Of a stretch of 64,000 nucleotides of DNA, positions 37,938 through 48,557 are shown in pieces. Position numbers and translations under genes: made by a program. The notes beneath the pieces were generated by a model, which was not told the origin of the DNA, did not search any database, and saw nothing but the letters and a program-made list of their open reading frames with translations. Each line of letters begins with the position of its first letter. Within the stretch, counting starts at the first letter, position 1. The DNA is from Oikopleura dioica (Eukaryota > Chordata > Appendicularia > Copelata > Oikopleuridae). The stretch is taken from NCBI GenBank assembly GCA_907165135.1, contig OU015569.1, positions 2,232,001-2,296,000 of the forward strand, written 5' to 3'.

Positions 37938-38342
37938 TCAGTCGCCATCGAAAGCTCGAACACTCTAGAAGAAAATAATTGTTAGATCAAAGTAAAGATA
38001 TGAAAAGTTGAGTTCTGGTGAAATAAAAAAAGAAGGTTTTTGAAAGATTTGATAAGAAATGAAGTCCAGGAAATAAATTAACAGCTTGAGAGACTCTTGA
38101 TAGGTAATCGGATTGTACTCTGGGACTGAGTTGTTGTCGTCGGAAGCATAAGCTTAGCATTGTGTCCTTATTAACGCTGTTCTCTTCCTTGATTTTCTCA
38201 ATCGAGCGCTTCAGCAGCTCTCCTTCATCATATTCATTCGCAATCAGCCGCAGCACTTTCTTCTGACTTCCGGAATCAGACAAAAGTTCCAAAGGTTTCA
38301 CTCGCTTTAAGAACTCTTATCTACCGGAAGGATACGACGCAT
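37938..38342 (-). CDS. Doubtful small gene, unknown
   Basis: The minus frame 38083-38304 reads like protein (KPLELLSDSGSQKKVL...) and joins in phase 0 through an intron at 37965-38082 to SVRAFDGD and a stop at 37938. An upstream ATG at 38340-38342 (MRRILP) would need a 20-nt intron (38305-38324), shorter than anything else here, so the true 5' end is uncertain. It lies downstream of SUDS3 on the same strand, with 280 nt between them. No family recognised. Confidence 0.35.
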
Positions 38343-38621
38343 ACTCTCAAAACGTTTCTGAAAATTTAAAAATCAAGATTTTGTTAGAAGTGAAAGAGCA
38401 TGAATTTTAAGTAAAAGAAGGCGGAAAGAATGGCCCTTCTGTCAGGTAAAAATGAAAGGTTTGAAAAGGAAGTTGAACAGGTGAATTTAAGGTAAAAATT
38501 GAGAACGAGTCAAAGAAGCTGAAGAACGAATTGACGTGTAGTACAAAATTAGAAAAGAAACTCAGATAGTAAGGAATGGGAACTAAATATTGGGTGGGAG
38601 AAGTGGCGATTCGTCTTAGTT

Positions 38622-41473
38622 TTACTGGCTGCTGTGAAGCTCCTGTGACTTGGAGAGTTTAAACTTGTCTCGGGCAAGTTTGCCGAGAGATATTCGTCCA
38701 ATTTGGCCGTTTGGTCGCTTGTAGTTAAGTTCTAATAGATACGAGTAAGAGACGGAAGGGGTCGAAAGGTGGGGGGAAATCTCTTTGTCGTAAGCTCGCG
38801 TGAAATTATGCTCTGTGTCGGGTAAGTTCCGAGTCGGAAATGATCAAAGCTTCCTTGTGGCTCGAGCAGTGGCCCCCCGTGACAATCACTAACCAATAAG
38901 AGCGCAGGGCGCAGTGCGCCACCCGCCCCCGCGTGGTCCGCGCTATGCGCTCGTTGAGCGTGCCCACCGTTCGCAGTCTGACAGACACGCTTCCAGAATA
39001 TCACAAAAAAAAAAACACTATTTTAAGATGAAAATTAATGTCTTATACAATCATTTCGATGGGATTACGACTAAAAAGATGCATGCTTACTAAATTTACA
39101 CGAAATGTATTTCAAATGTGAATTTTATCAATAATAAAAGCTCATTACCTTTGTCAGTAATCGATGTTATCTTGACTGTCTCTCGACTGTTCGACTCGCG
39201 CTGGAAGAGGACGACGACTTCGTTTTTGAAAAAGTACTTCAATCCGATCTTGAGCTTGCCGTTTATGACTTGCACATCCTTCTAAATCAATGTTATCATT
39301 AATAATTGTTGTTCGCGCTTGATGATTTTTGTAAAGATAGTAACAAAATTGGAGCTTACAAAAATCTAAAGCAGGAAATGCTGAAGAAAATTTCCATCGC
39401 AAGAAGGCACGGTTAGGAAGCTGAATTATTGAAATTGTCTAATCGAAATTATTGAAGGAGCAGTTTGAGACTTAGAACGTTTAGAGCACTCTAGCGAATT
39501 CTACCTGAAGCTGGCCTAATAAAATGCGCAGAAAGTATTTACATGAAGATGATAAGAAAGCGGAAATAGGCGAGTATGCGGTGTACTGCTTCGAGTTTCT
39601 TTGAATGTTGAAATGTTGTTGAAAAAAGAGGGTCAAAAATGTTGAAAAGAAGAATAGGTCAATCTAGGTTTTAATGAATAATAGTAAATGTCTTTGAATT
39701 GAATTGTATCTTGGCAGGTCTCGAACTGGAAGTCGAAATGAAAGGTTAACATCTGCTCTGGTCTTATGGTCATCTATGCTTCATTTGTAAAAATAGCTAG
39801 CACTAGAATAAATAAGAAGATCATTTTCGATTGAAGAGAAGGAGAAAAAATAAGAATAAAGGAAAAAACGAACATTGAGACAGGTCAAATAACCTTTTGA
39901 GCTGGAGCGGCGTTGTCGCGACGCTTGCGACTCGTTTTGATGAGCTTGAGGTCTTCGGCGATCTCGGCCTCGGTGAGTAGGATTTCTGATTCAGTGAGAA
40001 GTGTCGCACTGTGGCCGACGCGTTTGCGCTTTGGATCCAGCTCAGGGTAATAGAGCTTCGCCTTCTTACGCAGCCACTTCAAGCCGCTGTTCTGAACGGG
40101 CTTATTAACAGCTCTCCTGTTATCGCCAAGTACCTGGATTGAAATGCTGAGGGGATCGTCTGGCTTGTCGTCCTTCGCATCACGCGGGCGTAATCGCCGT
40201 TTGTTCTTGTTTTCGTACATTTCAATCCAGTTGGGACACGAGTCCATTTGTGCCTTTTCCTCGAGCATCAAGCGCTGCTTCTCCTCGTATTCCTCATGCA
40301 GGCTTCAGAGAAATCATTTAAGATTTAGCAAAAACTTATCGAAGCTGGCCCTTTCCTGGAGTAGTTGATTTCTGAACTCTTCTCGTTTGCTTTCTAGCTC
40401 GGCGTCGGCCTCATTCATTTCCTGTTTGGACTCCGCTGTTGCCGAATCGCGCAAGTACTCCTTGTACGCATGAAGTGTTCGTTTGTCCGCAGCGGCTTTG
40501 GATTCAATCTTTTTCCATTTCTAAAACATTCTCCCGTCTAGATTCTAGACAACATGAGAGGAATCGACATAACACCGGATTACAGATCAATCAAACCATT
40601 AGTTACTTTACCATCACATTCAATTACTAGCTAGTGTAACAATCAAACAAATCAGCAATGATCGACTGGCTTTGTTTTCTCTTGTGACTATGTATTAGTG
40701 ATTTTGAATAGTATGTTCGACGTAGCATGCATACATATTGATGTAGTACAAAGAGTGATATCAATCAATTAACATTTCAGTTTTCCGGCGCGTTGAAAAA
40801 TACCTATCAACTACGACTAAATTCCTTTGAACGGAAACAACTCTACGTTTTCATATTTTTCTAACCTCATCGATACCGCAATACTGAAGTCTTTTCTCTC
40901 TGGCTTGAGCCTGGTAGATTGCCTCCGCTAAAACGCACGGTCCGCAAGGGCAAGTCTTTTGCCCCTCAAAAAAGCCTCGTCAGTGGATTTAAGATCGTTC
41001 CTTATTTTAACTGTGCTGAACAAGATAACTCAAAACAGCAGAAACGAATAAACTCAAACCCGTTTCCTGACCACTCAAACGGCCACACTCCCTCACACTT
41101 TCCCTCGGACGCAGGAATATTTATATTTTTCGACGGAATTTTAGGACTTTTTTCAACGAGGAAATCCTGAAAGATTCTCTGATTAGAAAACGTGAAACGA
41201 AACTAAGCACCAGCGATCAAACCTTCATCAGCTCAGGTAGCGTTTCTTGCTCTGTGTTCTCGGATAGAGAATATGCCCTTTATTAAAAGAACTCTCTTGT
41301 TCTTATTCACTGTGTCTTTCTCTAGCCATGCCTAATAGCTCGAGTTTGTCCTCCAAATCGGCGATTTGCGAAAGTAACTCTCCTTCTCTCTTTGATGGCG
41401 AAAGGAGGTCCTTTTGAGAGTCCGTATTGTCCTGTGAAATGTCCGATAGTTCTTCTGTCGAAATATCATCCAT
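38622..41473 (-). CDS. SUDS3: SUDS3 (Sds3) subunit of the Sin3-HDAC corepressor
   Basis: Six exons (41311-41473, 40866-40927, 40336-40520, 39894-40302, 39149-39281, 38622-38731); 353 residues; phases agree throughout. The order of parts matches Sds3/BRMS1-family proteins: an acidic N-terminus (MDDISTEELSDISQDNTD), a long coiled coil (YQAQAREKRLQYC…LHEEYEEKQRLMLEEK), a conserved LLTEAEIAEDLKLIK segment (human LLTDEQIMEDLRTLNK), and a C-terminal beta domain split over the last two exons (NGKLKIGLKYFFKNEVVVL, then NGQIGRISLGKLARDKF, matching KMRIYLGQLQRG). Sds3 dimerises through its coiled coil and holds HDAC1/2 in the Sin3 complex. Three introns are 345-417 nt, and the smallest is 33 nt. Confidence 0.8.
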
Positions 41474-41787
41474 TTTCTTAAATTCGAATACATTTTATTT
41501 TCGAGTTCGAATTCGTTGAATGGGTACTGTTGAAGAAGGTCGAGTGAAGTACAGATTGAATGGTCTGAGTACAGAAAGATGTGAGCAGTTATCCGTGTTT
41601 GAAATGAATAATTTTCTTTCGTCGAATGATATGTACAGATATTTACTGGTAAAACGTAGGCATTGATTGATTGGTCGCTAGATTTCGGAACTTCAAAAGA
41701 GTCGCAAGAAGAGGCAAGTGAAGGTAAGATTTAATCTGTCTGGCCGGAGTAAGAGTTCAGTCGAGCTTCCGAAAATTGAATATACGC

Positions 41788-44490
41788 TTAAAATGATAGT
41801 TTACCTATATGATAAAGAATGTCCTTTCGAGTAATGATTCCTTGAAGTTTTCCATGTCGGAGGACCATGCAGTGGCGAATTCCAAGTTTTCGAAAGATCT
41901 AGAATGAAAATTCGATAAATTTGGAAAATAAGGACCGTTGAATACCTCTAGAACTAGCGCCATTGGGGTGACGTCGGACACATTCACCGGGGCAATATCG
42001 AGAATATGAGATAAACGAGCAATCGAGGGTTCTCCAGGCTTCTGGATAGGAACCGTGTCGGTAAAGTGTGCCATCGACTGGGAAGTGATTCCTTTACAGA
42101 GTTATTCGAAGGTCTGTCAAGCTCGAAGGCATGGAAAAATATAACTCAGTTCCTTGAGATTGCATGCGCAATTCGTCAATCGCAAGTTGAAGATCTTGGG
42201 CGACAACGAAGCCGATAAGACGCATGCATGATCGCGATAGAACGACTGGAAATCCATGGTATGGTGCGTTTTTGATCATCTCTTCAATCTTTCAAATAAT
42301 TAAGGAAATTATCGAAAAGGGAGGAGTAACCTCGGCAAGTGTTTGACCTTCAGCAGTGATGACTTGGAGTTTCCGCTCGCTGTGATCTTCTGGCCGAGGA
42401 CGCATAACATCACATGCGAGATTACTATAGTTATAATCCGTCTATCTTGAGGTCAAATAATGTCATACGCGACAGATGTGATAGATGATCTCATGATTCC
42501 TTCAAAAGTGACCCGGTCCTTACTATCGAGAAATGGGTAATTGTTGAGTTTGATGTGTAAATCGTAGATGCCTTCATGGCCAAAAGCGTCGCCGATCCAC
42601 TTTGCAGTCATCGTTGCAACCATCAGTGGTACAATGTAGAAAAGGCCGCCAGTTAGTTCGTACATGATAACAACGAGCGAAACGGTCATTCGAGTAACAC
42701 CAGATAAAGTACTCGCAGCGCCAACCATCGCATACAAGCCCGGATTGACACAAACTATCGAAAAATTGATGAAACCGTAGGTAGGAGTCGTTTACCTTGT
42801 CCTTCCCCGCAGTAGCTTGAGAAAATAGACCAGTGATTGAAGTTGAGAACAAATTGCTGAATTCCCAGACCTACAAGTCGACCGAAGATGGCACCAACAG
42901 TCATTGAAGGGATAAAAAGACCGGACGGGACTTTGATTCCGAAAGTAACGATTGTAAGCGCGATGTAAAGTAGCATTGCAAGAATGAGGCCAGTGATTGA
43001 TCGTTTCTAAATGAAAAAATAAAGTTGAATAAATTTCATCTATATTACAATTTCAGGGCTTAGTCCTCCGATTATCATGTCATCAGCAGAAATGTGTTTT
43101 GAGTCGTTGGAATTGAGCGTATAGTGGCAGATGTCTTCATCCCATCGCTCGTAATTGCAAGTTTTGAAGAGCATCGCGATGAGGTCTGATTGAGCCATTT
43201 GGGTGTAGTAATTTGGAAAGCAAAGAATAGCCGTCGCTAAACAAAAACAACTTATTAGTAAAAATCAGTCATGATATAACTTACCAACACAAGTAACAAC
43301 GACTTCGAGGTAAGGCCAGTCAGATAGTTTGGAGCTTCTTCGAAATTTACAGTAAATAATGTTCATTTTATTGAAGAACGCGCCATAGAGTCCACCAAGA
43401 ATGCCAACAACAATAAAGCCGATGAGTTCGAACCAGTACCAGGGTTCGTCGTAGTGACTGTAGAACATAACGAGATGCTCGTTACCAAAGGGATTGATAG
43501 AGCGCAACACAAAAGCAGCAGTCATTGCTGATAAGAATGAACGATAAAGTGTCTTGAGTGGAAAATAGTAAGACACTTCTTCTAGGGAAAAGAGAACGCC
43601 ACCGATGGGAGCTCCAAAAGCGACGGATACACCGGCAGCGGCGGCTGCAGAAAGCATTTCTCTTCTTTTGGCCTGATTGTATTTGTATTTTGGGAAGAGT
43701 CTCGAGATAGCGTTGCCGCAGCAAGATGCCACATGCACAAGAGGGCCTTCTTTTCCGAGGGAGAGGCCGGCACCGACTGCGAGTGGAAGTGCAAACATTT
43801 TCCCAAGAAGAGTGCAAATTCCCAAGTAACCGTGGATCACAAAACCCGACAGAATCGTCTTCACTTCTGGAATACCACTTCCAGTGGCGTACGGGGAGAA
43901 ATACTTGACGACAAGTCCGCAAATGGCGCCCATAGTTACAGCGAATAGGATGTACATAAAGTAGTCCGCTGTGAAGAGAGAAGTCTGAGAAGAAGCACCG
44001 AACACTTCGCCCCATCGTTTCCACTCCGTGCAGTTTTCGGTCGAATACGAGGTCCAGCAGCATTGTTCTTGGTTCAACCAAAAATATCCAGTGCAGATTC
44101 CTCGCTTGAAATCGGCAAGCCACTTCGTCGTTACATCAACGACACCGGCGCACAATCCCGAGGCCACACCAATGAGCAAAACGACGATCCAGCCACTCGC
44201 TGCATCAACGATTTTGTTGATTTTGTCTTTTGCTGGAGACGAGCGGGAGCCTGCTGCTCGGTTGATCCTTTAAATTTAATGGCTAATCAACTTGTGCTTC
44301 GATTTTTGTGTTACCTCTGATGCCTTGCTTTATCCTTAGAAAGCTCTCTCAGCCAGTCTATCGAGTGATAATTTCTGTACTTTGCTCGGGGCTGAGGATG
44401 ATTCCGTGACGTATTCGAGAAAGACATCTCGATCGCCAGGTCCGAAAAACGATCGCTTTCGAGAAGTTGATCATCACTGTCACTGTCCAT
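41788..44490 (-). CDS. CLC-3/4/5-type endosomal chloride/proton antiporter
   Basis: Nine exons (44315-44490, 43285-44267, 43049-43236, 42796-43006, 42493-42754, 42331-42424, 42148-42288, 41946-42077, 41788-41898); 765 residues, close to human CLCN3/4/5. Signatures seen: [14 protein letters not shown], the gating-glutamate motif GKEGPLVH, and [13 protein letters not shown] with the proton glutamate of the exchanger branch. [13 protein letters not shown] and the two C-terminal CBS domains ([10 protein letters not shown]-like end: [12 protein letters not shown]) are also present. The N-terminus has the family's YHSIDWLRE motif. Intron 42078-42147 must be GA-AG, and the intron 42425-42492 probably also. 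The family acidifies endosomes and lysosomes by exchanging chloride for protons. Its ATG lies 101 nt below the POLR1H stop. Confidence 0.93.
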
Positions 44491-44591
44491 TTCTAAAAGG
44501 AAAGCGATAGATTAATTGAATTTGTTTCTCAATTCTTCATTTGTACAGGTCGTCGTCAATCATTCGAGAAAAGAACATTCGGGTTTCAATT

Positions 44592-45111
44592 TTAACCGTC
44601 CTCCTTGTCCGTGTGGTGGCACTTTTGACAGCGATAGAAACATGTTTGACCTTCGTCAGCGCTTCGTAATTGCATCGTCTTAATTTGCAACGTAAAGAAT
44701 CAAACTAAATTGCGAAAGAATCAACCTTGAGCCAAGCGAACATGTGCCCGCACTTGGAGCATAAGTGCGTCGTCTCCTGGCCCAGATTATCATCGTCCTT
44801 CTTCTTGAAGTAATTGCTAGGGTAGTTGATGATCACCTCCGACCAGTTCAAAACTGAGTCGTGGTAAATCTTCGCTGGCGCTTTGAACGGACACTTTTTG
44901 CAACGGATTACCATTTCTGTCGAGAAACTCTTTTTTCGGAATTTTGAAAATTTTAAATTCAGGATAAAGAAAAGAGACTCACAACTTTGAGATTTTCAAA
45001 AGCCTTTCACAGAATCGTCCAACAACATGGACAAAAAGTTTTATCTTCCATACTCTCGACCTGTGCTTTCATTCTAGCAAATTCCTCCTTGCTATACTCC
45101 TCTGTACTCAT
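44592..45111 (-). CDS. POLR1H: RNA polymerase I subunit RPA12
   Basis: Three exons (45011-45111, 44726-44927, 44592-44678); 129 residues, close to human POLR1H (126). The N-terminal zinc ribbon (FCPCCWTIL…RCKKC) is followed by a linker and a TFIIS-type C-terminal ribbon (LCSKCGH, then RSADEGQTCFYRCQKC). The acidic DE in the RSADEGQT hairpin is the catalytic loop that stimulates transcript cleavage and termination by Pol I. The last 14 residues mirror the human end (KEDS versus KEDG). It is upstream of the CLC gene on the same strand, with only about 100 nt between, so the two may be co-transcribed. Confidence 0.9.
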
Positions 45112-45655
45112 TCTGAAGCTTTATTCGATTATCACCAGTTGGACATACGGTGTCCCAATGAAGAGATCTACTGAATCAGTTAGTTTTCGCAGCTTCTTAA
45201 CTTTAGAAATTTCATGAAATCGAAAAGCCATTAAGGGCCTCGAGTTTTTCAAATCTAAGGCCTCACTTTCCATTTCCGTCACTAGAAGCCGCAAGCGGGT
45301 CCTCAAGTTTAAATAAATAATTTATGACAAAATCTTCCTCGTTTCGGCAGCCTGTGAAGAGAACCTGAATCAGGGCTGGTAAAGCTTTTATAAAAAGTTA
45401 CGCACCGTCTATTTCTAGCAAAGCGGCGAAAAAACTTTTTCCATGGTTGTTTCCGAAATCAATCATGAAGCGCTACACGGCTTTACATAGGACAATCACA
45501 TAGCTTAATCAGGACCTTGACACAGGTATCTCCAAAGATTGCCGAACCCAGGACGATAGTTTTGGTGGTTCAAAACTGCAATGATTGACTAAATAACGAG
45601 ACGAGAAAGAAATGTCCAGTAAAGGATTTATTCACAAGGCAGGAGAGGAAGCAGT
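45112..45655. other. Intergenic with degenerate MITE
   Basis: About 540 nt between RPL34 and POLR1H, partly filled by a degenerate MITE (45346-45551). Confidence 0.5.
45346..45551. mobile_element. Degenerate palindromic MITE, copy D
   Basis: Ends CGGCAGCCTGTG and ATTGCCGAACCCAGG retain the CTGGGCTCGGCAACCTG termini of the other copies in inverted order, with internal GAACCTGAATCAGGGC near the left end and CAGGACCTTGACACAGG near the right. The GCCGC core has eroded. Confidence 0.6.
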
Positions 45656-46363
45656 TTACTTAGAGCCCTGCTTGGCCTTGAGGATCTTGACAACCATCTT
45701 CTGTTCGTCAACGAGGAAAGCTCGGACGATTCGGGATCGGACGGCGCCGCCGGAGAGGGTGCCACCGTACGCTCGGGAGACCTGGCAAAAACGTAAGACA
45801 AAGGATAAAAAGAAACTCGTTTATTAAAATGGTTATACTATTAGAAAAATGATAAGTCTGACGTACAGTCTTTTGTCGTCGGGAGAGCTTGGAAGCTTCT
45901 CGGGGTCGGACGGCGCGGACACCTCGAAGGGGCTGCTTAGTGTCACCGCAGATTGGGACGGAAGCGGCCTTCTTCACTCGCTAAAATTTGGCTGCAGAGA
46001 TTTCTTATGAAAACATGTTCTTTTGGAGATCGGAAGTATTTACGACAAAACTTTTAAATAAACCTAAATCGTAATATCGCGAAGCCGCATAAACTTTCAC
46101 CTAAGATTTTTAGGCCCTTACACAGGTTGTCTACGGAGATTGCCTAGCCCCGATTTTAGCAGGCTTCTTTCTCCGAAAGAAAGAGCTTTGATGAGGGTGT
46201 TAAAATAGAATGATAAATTTAATTCAAATCTAAATTAAGCATTAACTGTTTCTGCAGCCATTTCCTGGTAAACGAGCTTTCCACCGGGAGTCTTGACGAT
46301 CTTTCGACCGTTAGAAGCGGTGTTGTAAGCCAGTCGACGACGGTAGGTAAGTCGCTGGACCAT
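45656..46363 (-). CDS. RPL34: 60S ribosomal protein L34 (eL34)
   Basis: Three exons (46247-46363, 45867-45980, 45656-45781); 118 residues, the usual length for eL34. It begins [18 protein letters not shown], nearly identical to the vertebrate start, and contains [21 protein letters not shown] and SRAYGG. It ends with the conserved [10 protein letters not shown] block. It is a structural component of the large ribosomal subunit. The first intron (266 nt) is long for a gene this size and contains a MITE remnant. Confidence 0.95.
46080..46162. mobile_element. MITE remnant, copy E, in RPL34 intron 1
   Basis: Contains GCGAAGCCGC and a right-arm-like stretch ACACAGGTTGTCTACGGAGA then TTGCCTAGCCC, similar to the right end of copies A-C, without a left arm. 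Confidence 0.5.
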
Positions 46364-48557
46364 TGTGACCGATTTGATAAATCTGAAACCGCTTCATATT
46401 AGTTTTGACAAGGTATTGAGTTTATCAATTTAGATACGAGGAATTTTCATACAATAAGTATTAAAAAAAGTCAATCATCTATCCTTTTACTAATTATTTA
46501 TACAAGTTAACGCTTATTGCTGCGATCAAAAGATGATAAATTATTCAATAAGGAAAATCTTCAGGAAAGTAACACCAATCTTCAAGTTCGACCTTCTTAC
46601 AACGATCTCTAATGAAAATCCTCTCAATGGGGGGAGTTTTTAGGCCTCTAGAAACTCCAGAGTCACTGTAATAGTGGAAAAAGGAGGAGATTAGCACCGG
46701 ATTCACGGAATTTCTCTGGTGGGAAGTATTTTTTCATTCTTTCCAGCAGCGCAGCCAATCAGCGCCGAGCAGGAAAAAGCGTGGGTGTTCTCGAGCGTGG
46801 ATTGAGTCACCACGTGAAAACCAAAAGAAAAAAGAATCGACGGCGAATCAGTCGAATCAGTTCGCTTCCGTTCGCTCCGGCGATCGGGCGCGAACTCTGA
46901 TTTTACTGATTCTCCAAGAAAATATAAAAATCGAAGAAGAAAATCAGTCAGTTTGAATGCCGACTCGAAGATACGATCGAAGTGAGAGAGATTGAGAGCG
47001 CCCTTTTCGAGTGAGTAAACAAAGCGTAACATTCTCTTATTTTGATTTCAGAATCGAAATAATCTATGTATCTTTACTTTTTTCTTCTTGGTCTTTATTA
47101 TTCTTATTCAGGAATTGAAGGGGAGCCGTGAACGTCCTTGAGGGGAATCAACAGTTTCAATGTCCGCCAAGATATTGAAAAATGTAAGTTTCTCGCTTTG
47201 ACTTCAGCTTTTGATTTTGTTGTTCAGGTTTCTCTTGGAAGACTTGGCGGTATGAGATAATCGAAATTCATTGAGTTCGATTCAATGAAGAAACGCAACC
47301 GAGACAGCGTTCCTGCTCGGTTGCCGACGCCCATCCTGAAACTGCCCTGCCACTCGTCCAAAGGAGCTGGATGGGCTACAACGTAACCCTAGTGGCGGCT
47401 GATTCTCCACAGTAAAGGTCGCTTCACCGCGATCTTCACTTCCACAAGGCTAGATGGAGATTCAGTTTGCCAAGAAACGTCGAAAACCGACGGCAGAATT
47501 CACTGAAAGAGTTATTAAAACTCTTTCTGTGTCTTGTACCTCAGAAAATCTTTCTGTGGCTTGTACCTCTTTATTCCCGCAACAATATCGCTGCCAGATT
47601 ATATTTTAATTACTTCGAATTAACAAAAGTGTCTGATTTAGATAAATTATGAGCACGAAGTCTGGTTGTTCAAGAAGGTCACCAAAGCAACAACCAGTAA
47701 TGTGAACGAAAGTGCGAAGTTTCTCGAGGAAGAAAACATGGCGTTTCTGAAGAAGCTTTTCATGACAAAAGTCATGAGAAGGCCTTTCAAATGGACGGAA
47801 GATTTCCCATCGTGTACTATTTCCTGAATACAATAAGAAACTACTTTTTCATAAAAAGATCTTTGTTTTTCTTGTGTTACTTTTTTACATTCGCAGAAAT
47901 TATGCAGGTTTATGTCTTGACTTGTTTCTGCCATCTTATTCCGGAATAACTTGCTGTAGGAAAAAAATGCTGTCGAAAGCGGTAGATTTGCTTACTTTCC
48001 CCGAAATCAAACAAAAGCTCGTGGCGCGCGAACGTTGTCAAAGCATCGCCGCAGCCATGAGATCGGAGGAGTCCAAATTTCTGGTTTGACATCGTATCCA
48101 TCGCATTTCCTAATTTGCAGTCTCAGAGTTGTAAGATTTCTAGTCTACTTGTTCCTTTTCTCATCACACAGAGCTCTTTTTCAACCAGCCCTGGCGGAGA
48201 GTACAGTAATCAAAAAAATGTTCGTCTAACAATGCAGCGGGATTAGCCACCTTCGGTGTTCATTTTCTTGTCTTTTTTTCTTCGCTTTTCTGAAAAGTTG
48301 CTTTTTCGTCTGAACAAGTCGGGCTCTTTCTTTTTGATCAATCCGCAAGTTCACTTTCGACAGATAGTGTTTTTTACGAAAGAGTCTTTTCAGTAACGGA
48401 AAAAAAGAGCGCGTCTTATTTGCAAAATACTTCTTTCAGGCGCAGGAAACTGTCAACTTCTCAATTGAAGACTCCATTTTCGTTTCCCAAGAGTTTTTTG
48501 GATCCCAGCGAGACTCTTTCTTTTTCAGAGTAAACTCGACTGTGGCATGCGAAGAGA
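46364..48557. other. Intergenic/5' region with unresolved short open frames
   Basis: Region between divergent RPL34 and the CSPP1-like gene. On the plus strand are pieces that look spliced: MSAKILKN at 47162 followed by a GT donor and VSLGRLG; an open stretch about 47645-47827 with a charged, helix-like protein (VWLFKKVTKATTSN…); and 47968-48087 (MLSKAVDLLTFPEIKQ) that joins in phase 0 through a 37-nt intron to a frame ending at about 48246. I could not join them into one consistent gene. A minus frame at 47647-47934 with a C-terminal hydrophobic stretch overlaps. Treat as an unresolved small gene or genes. Confidence 0.35.

Noticed and set aside
38732-39004. Arg-rich minus frame as the SUDS3 C-terminus
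   Set aside because: Phase does not match the preceding exon, whereas 38622-38731 matches in phase and in Sds3 sequence.
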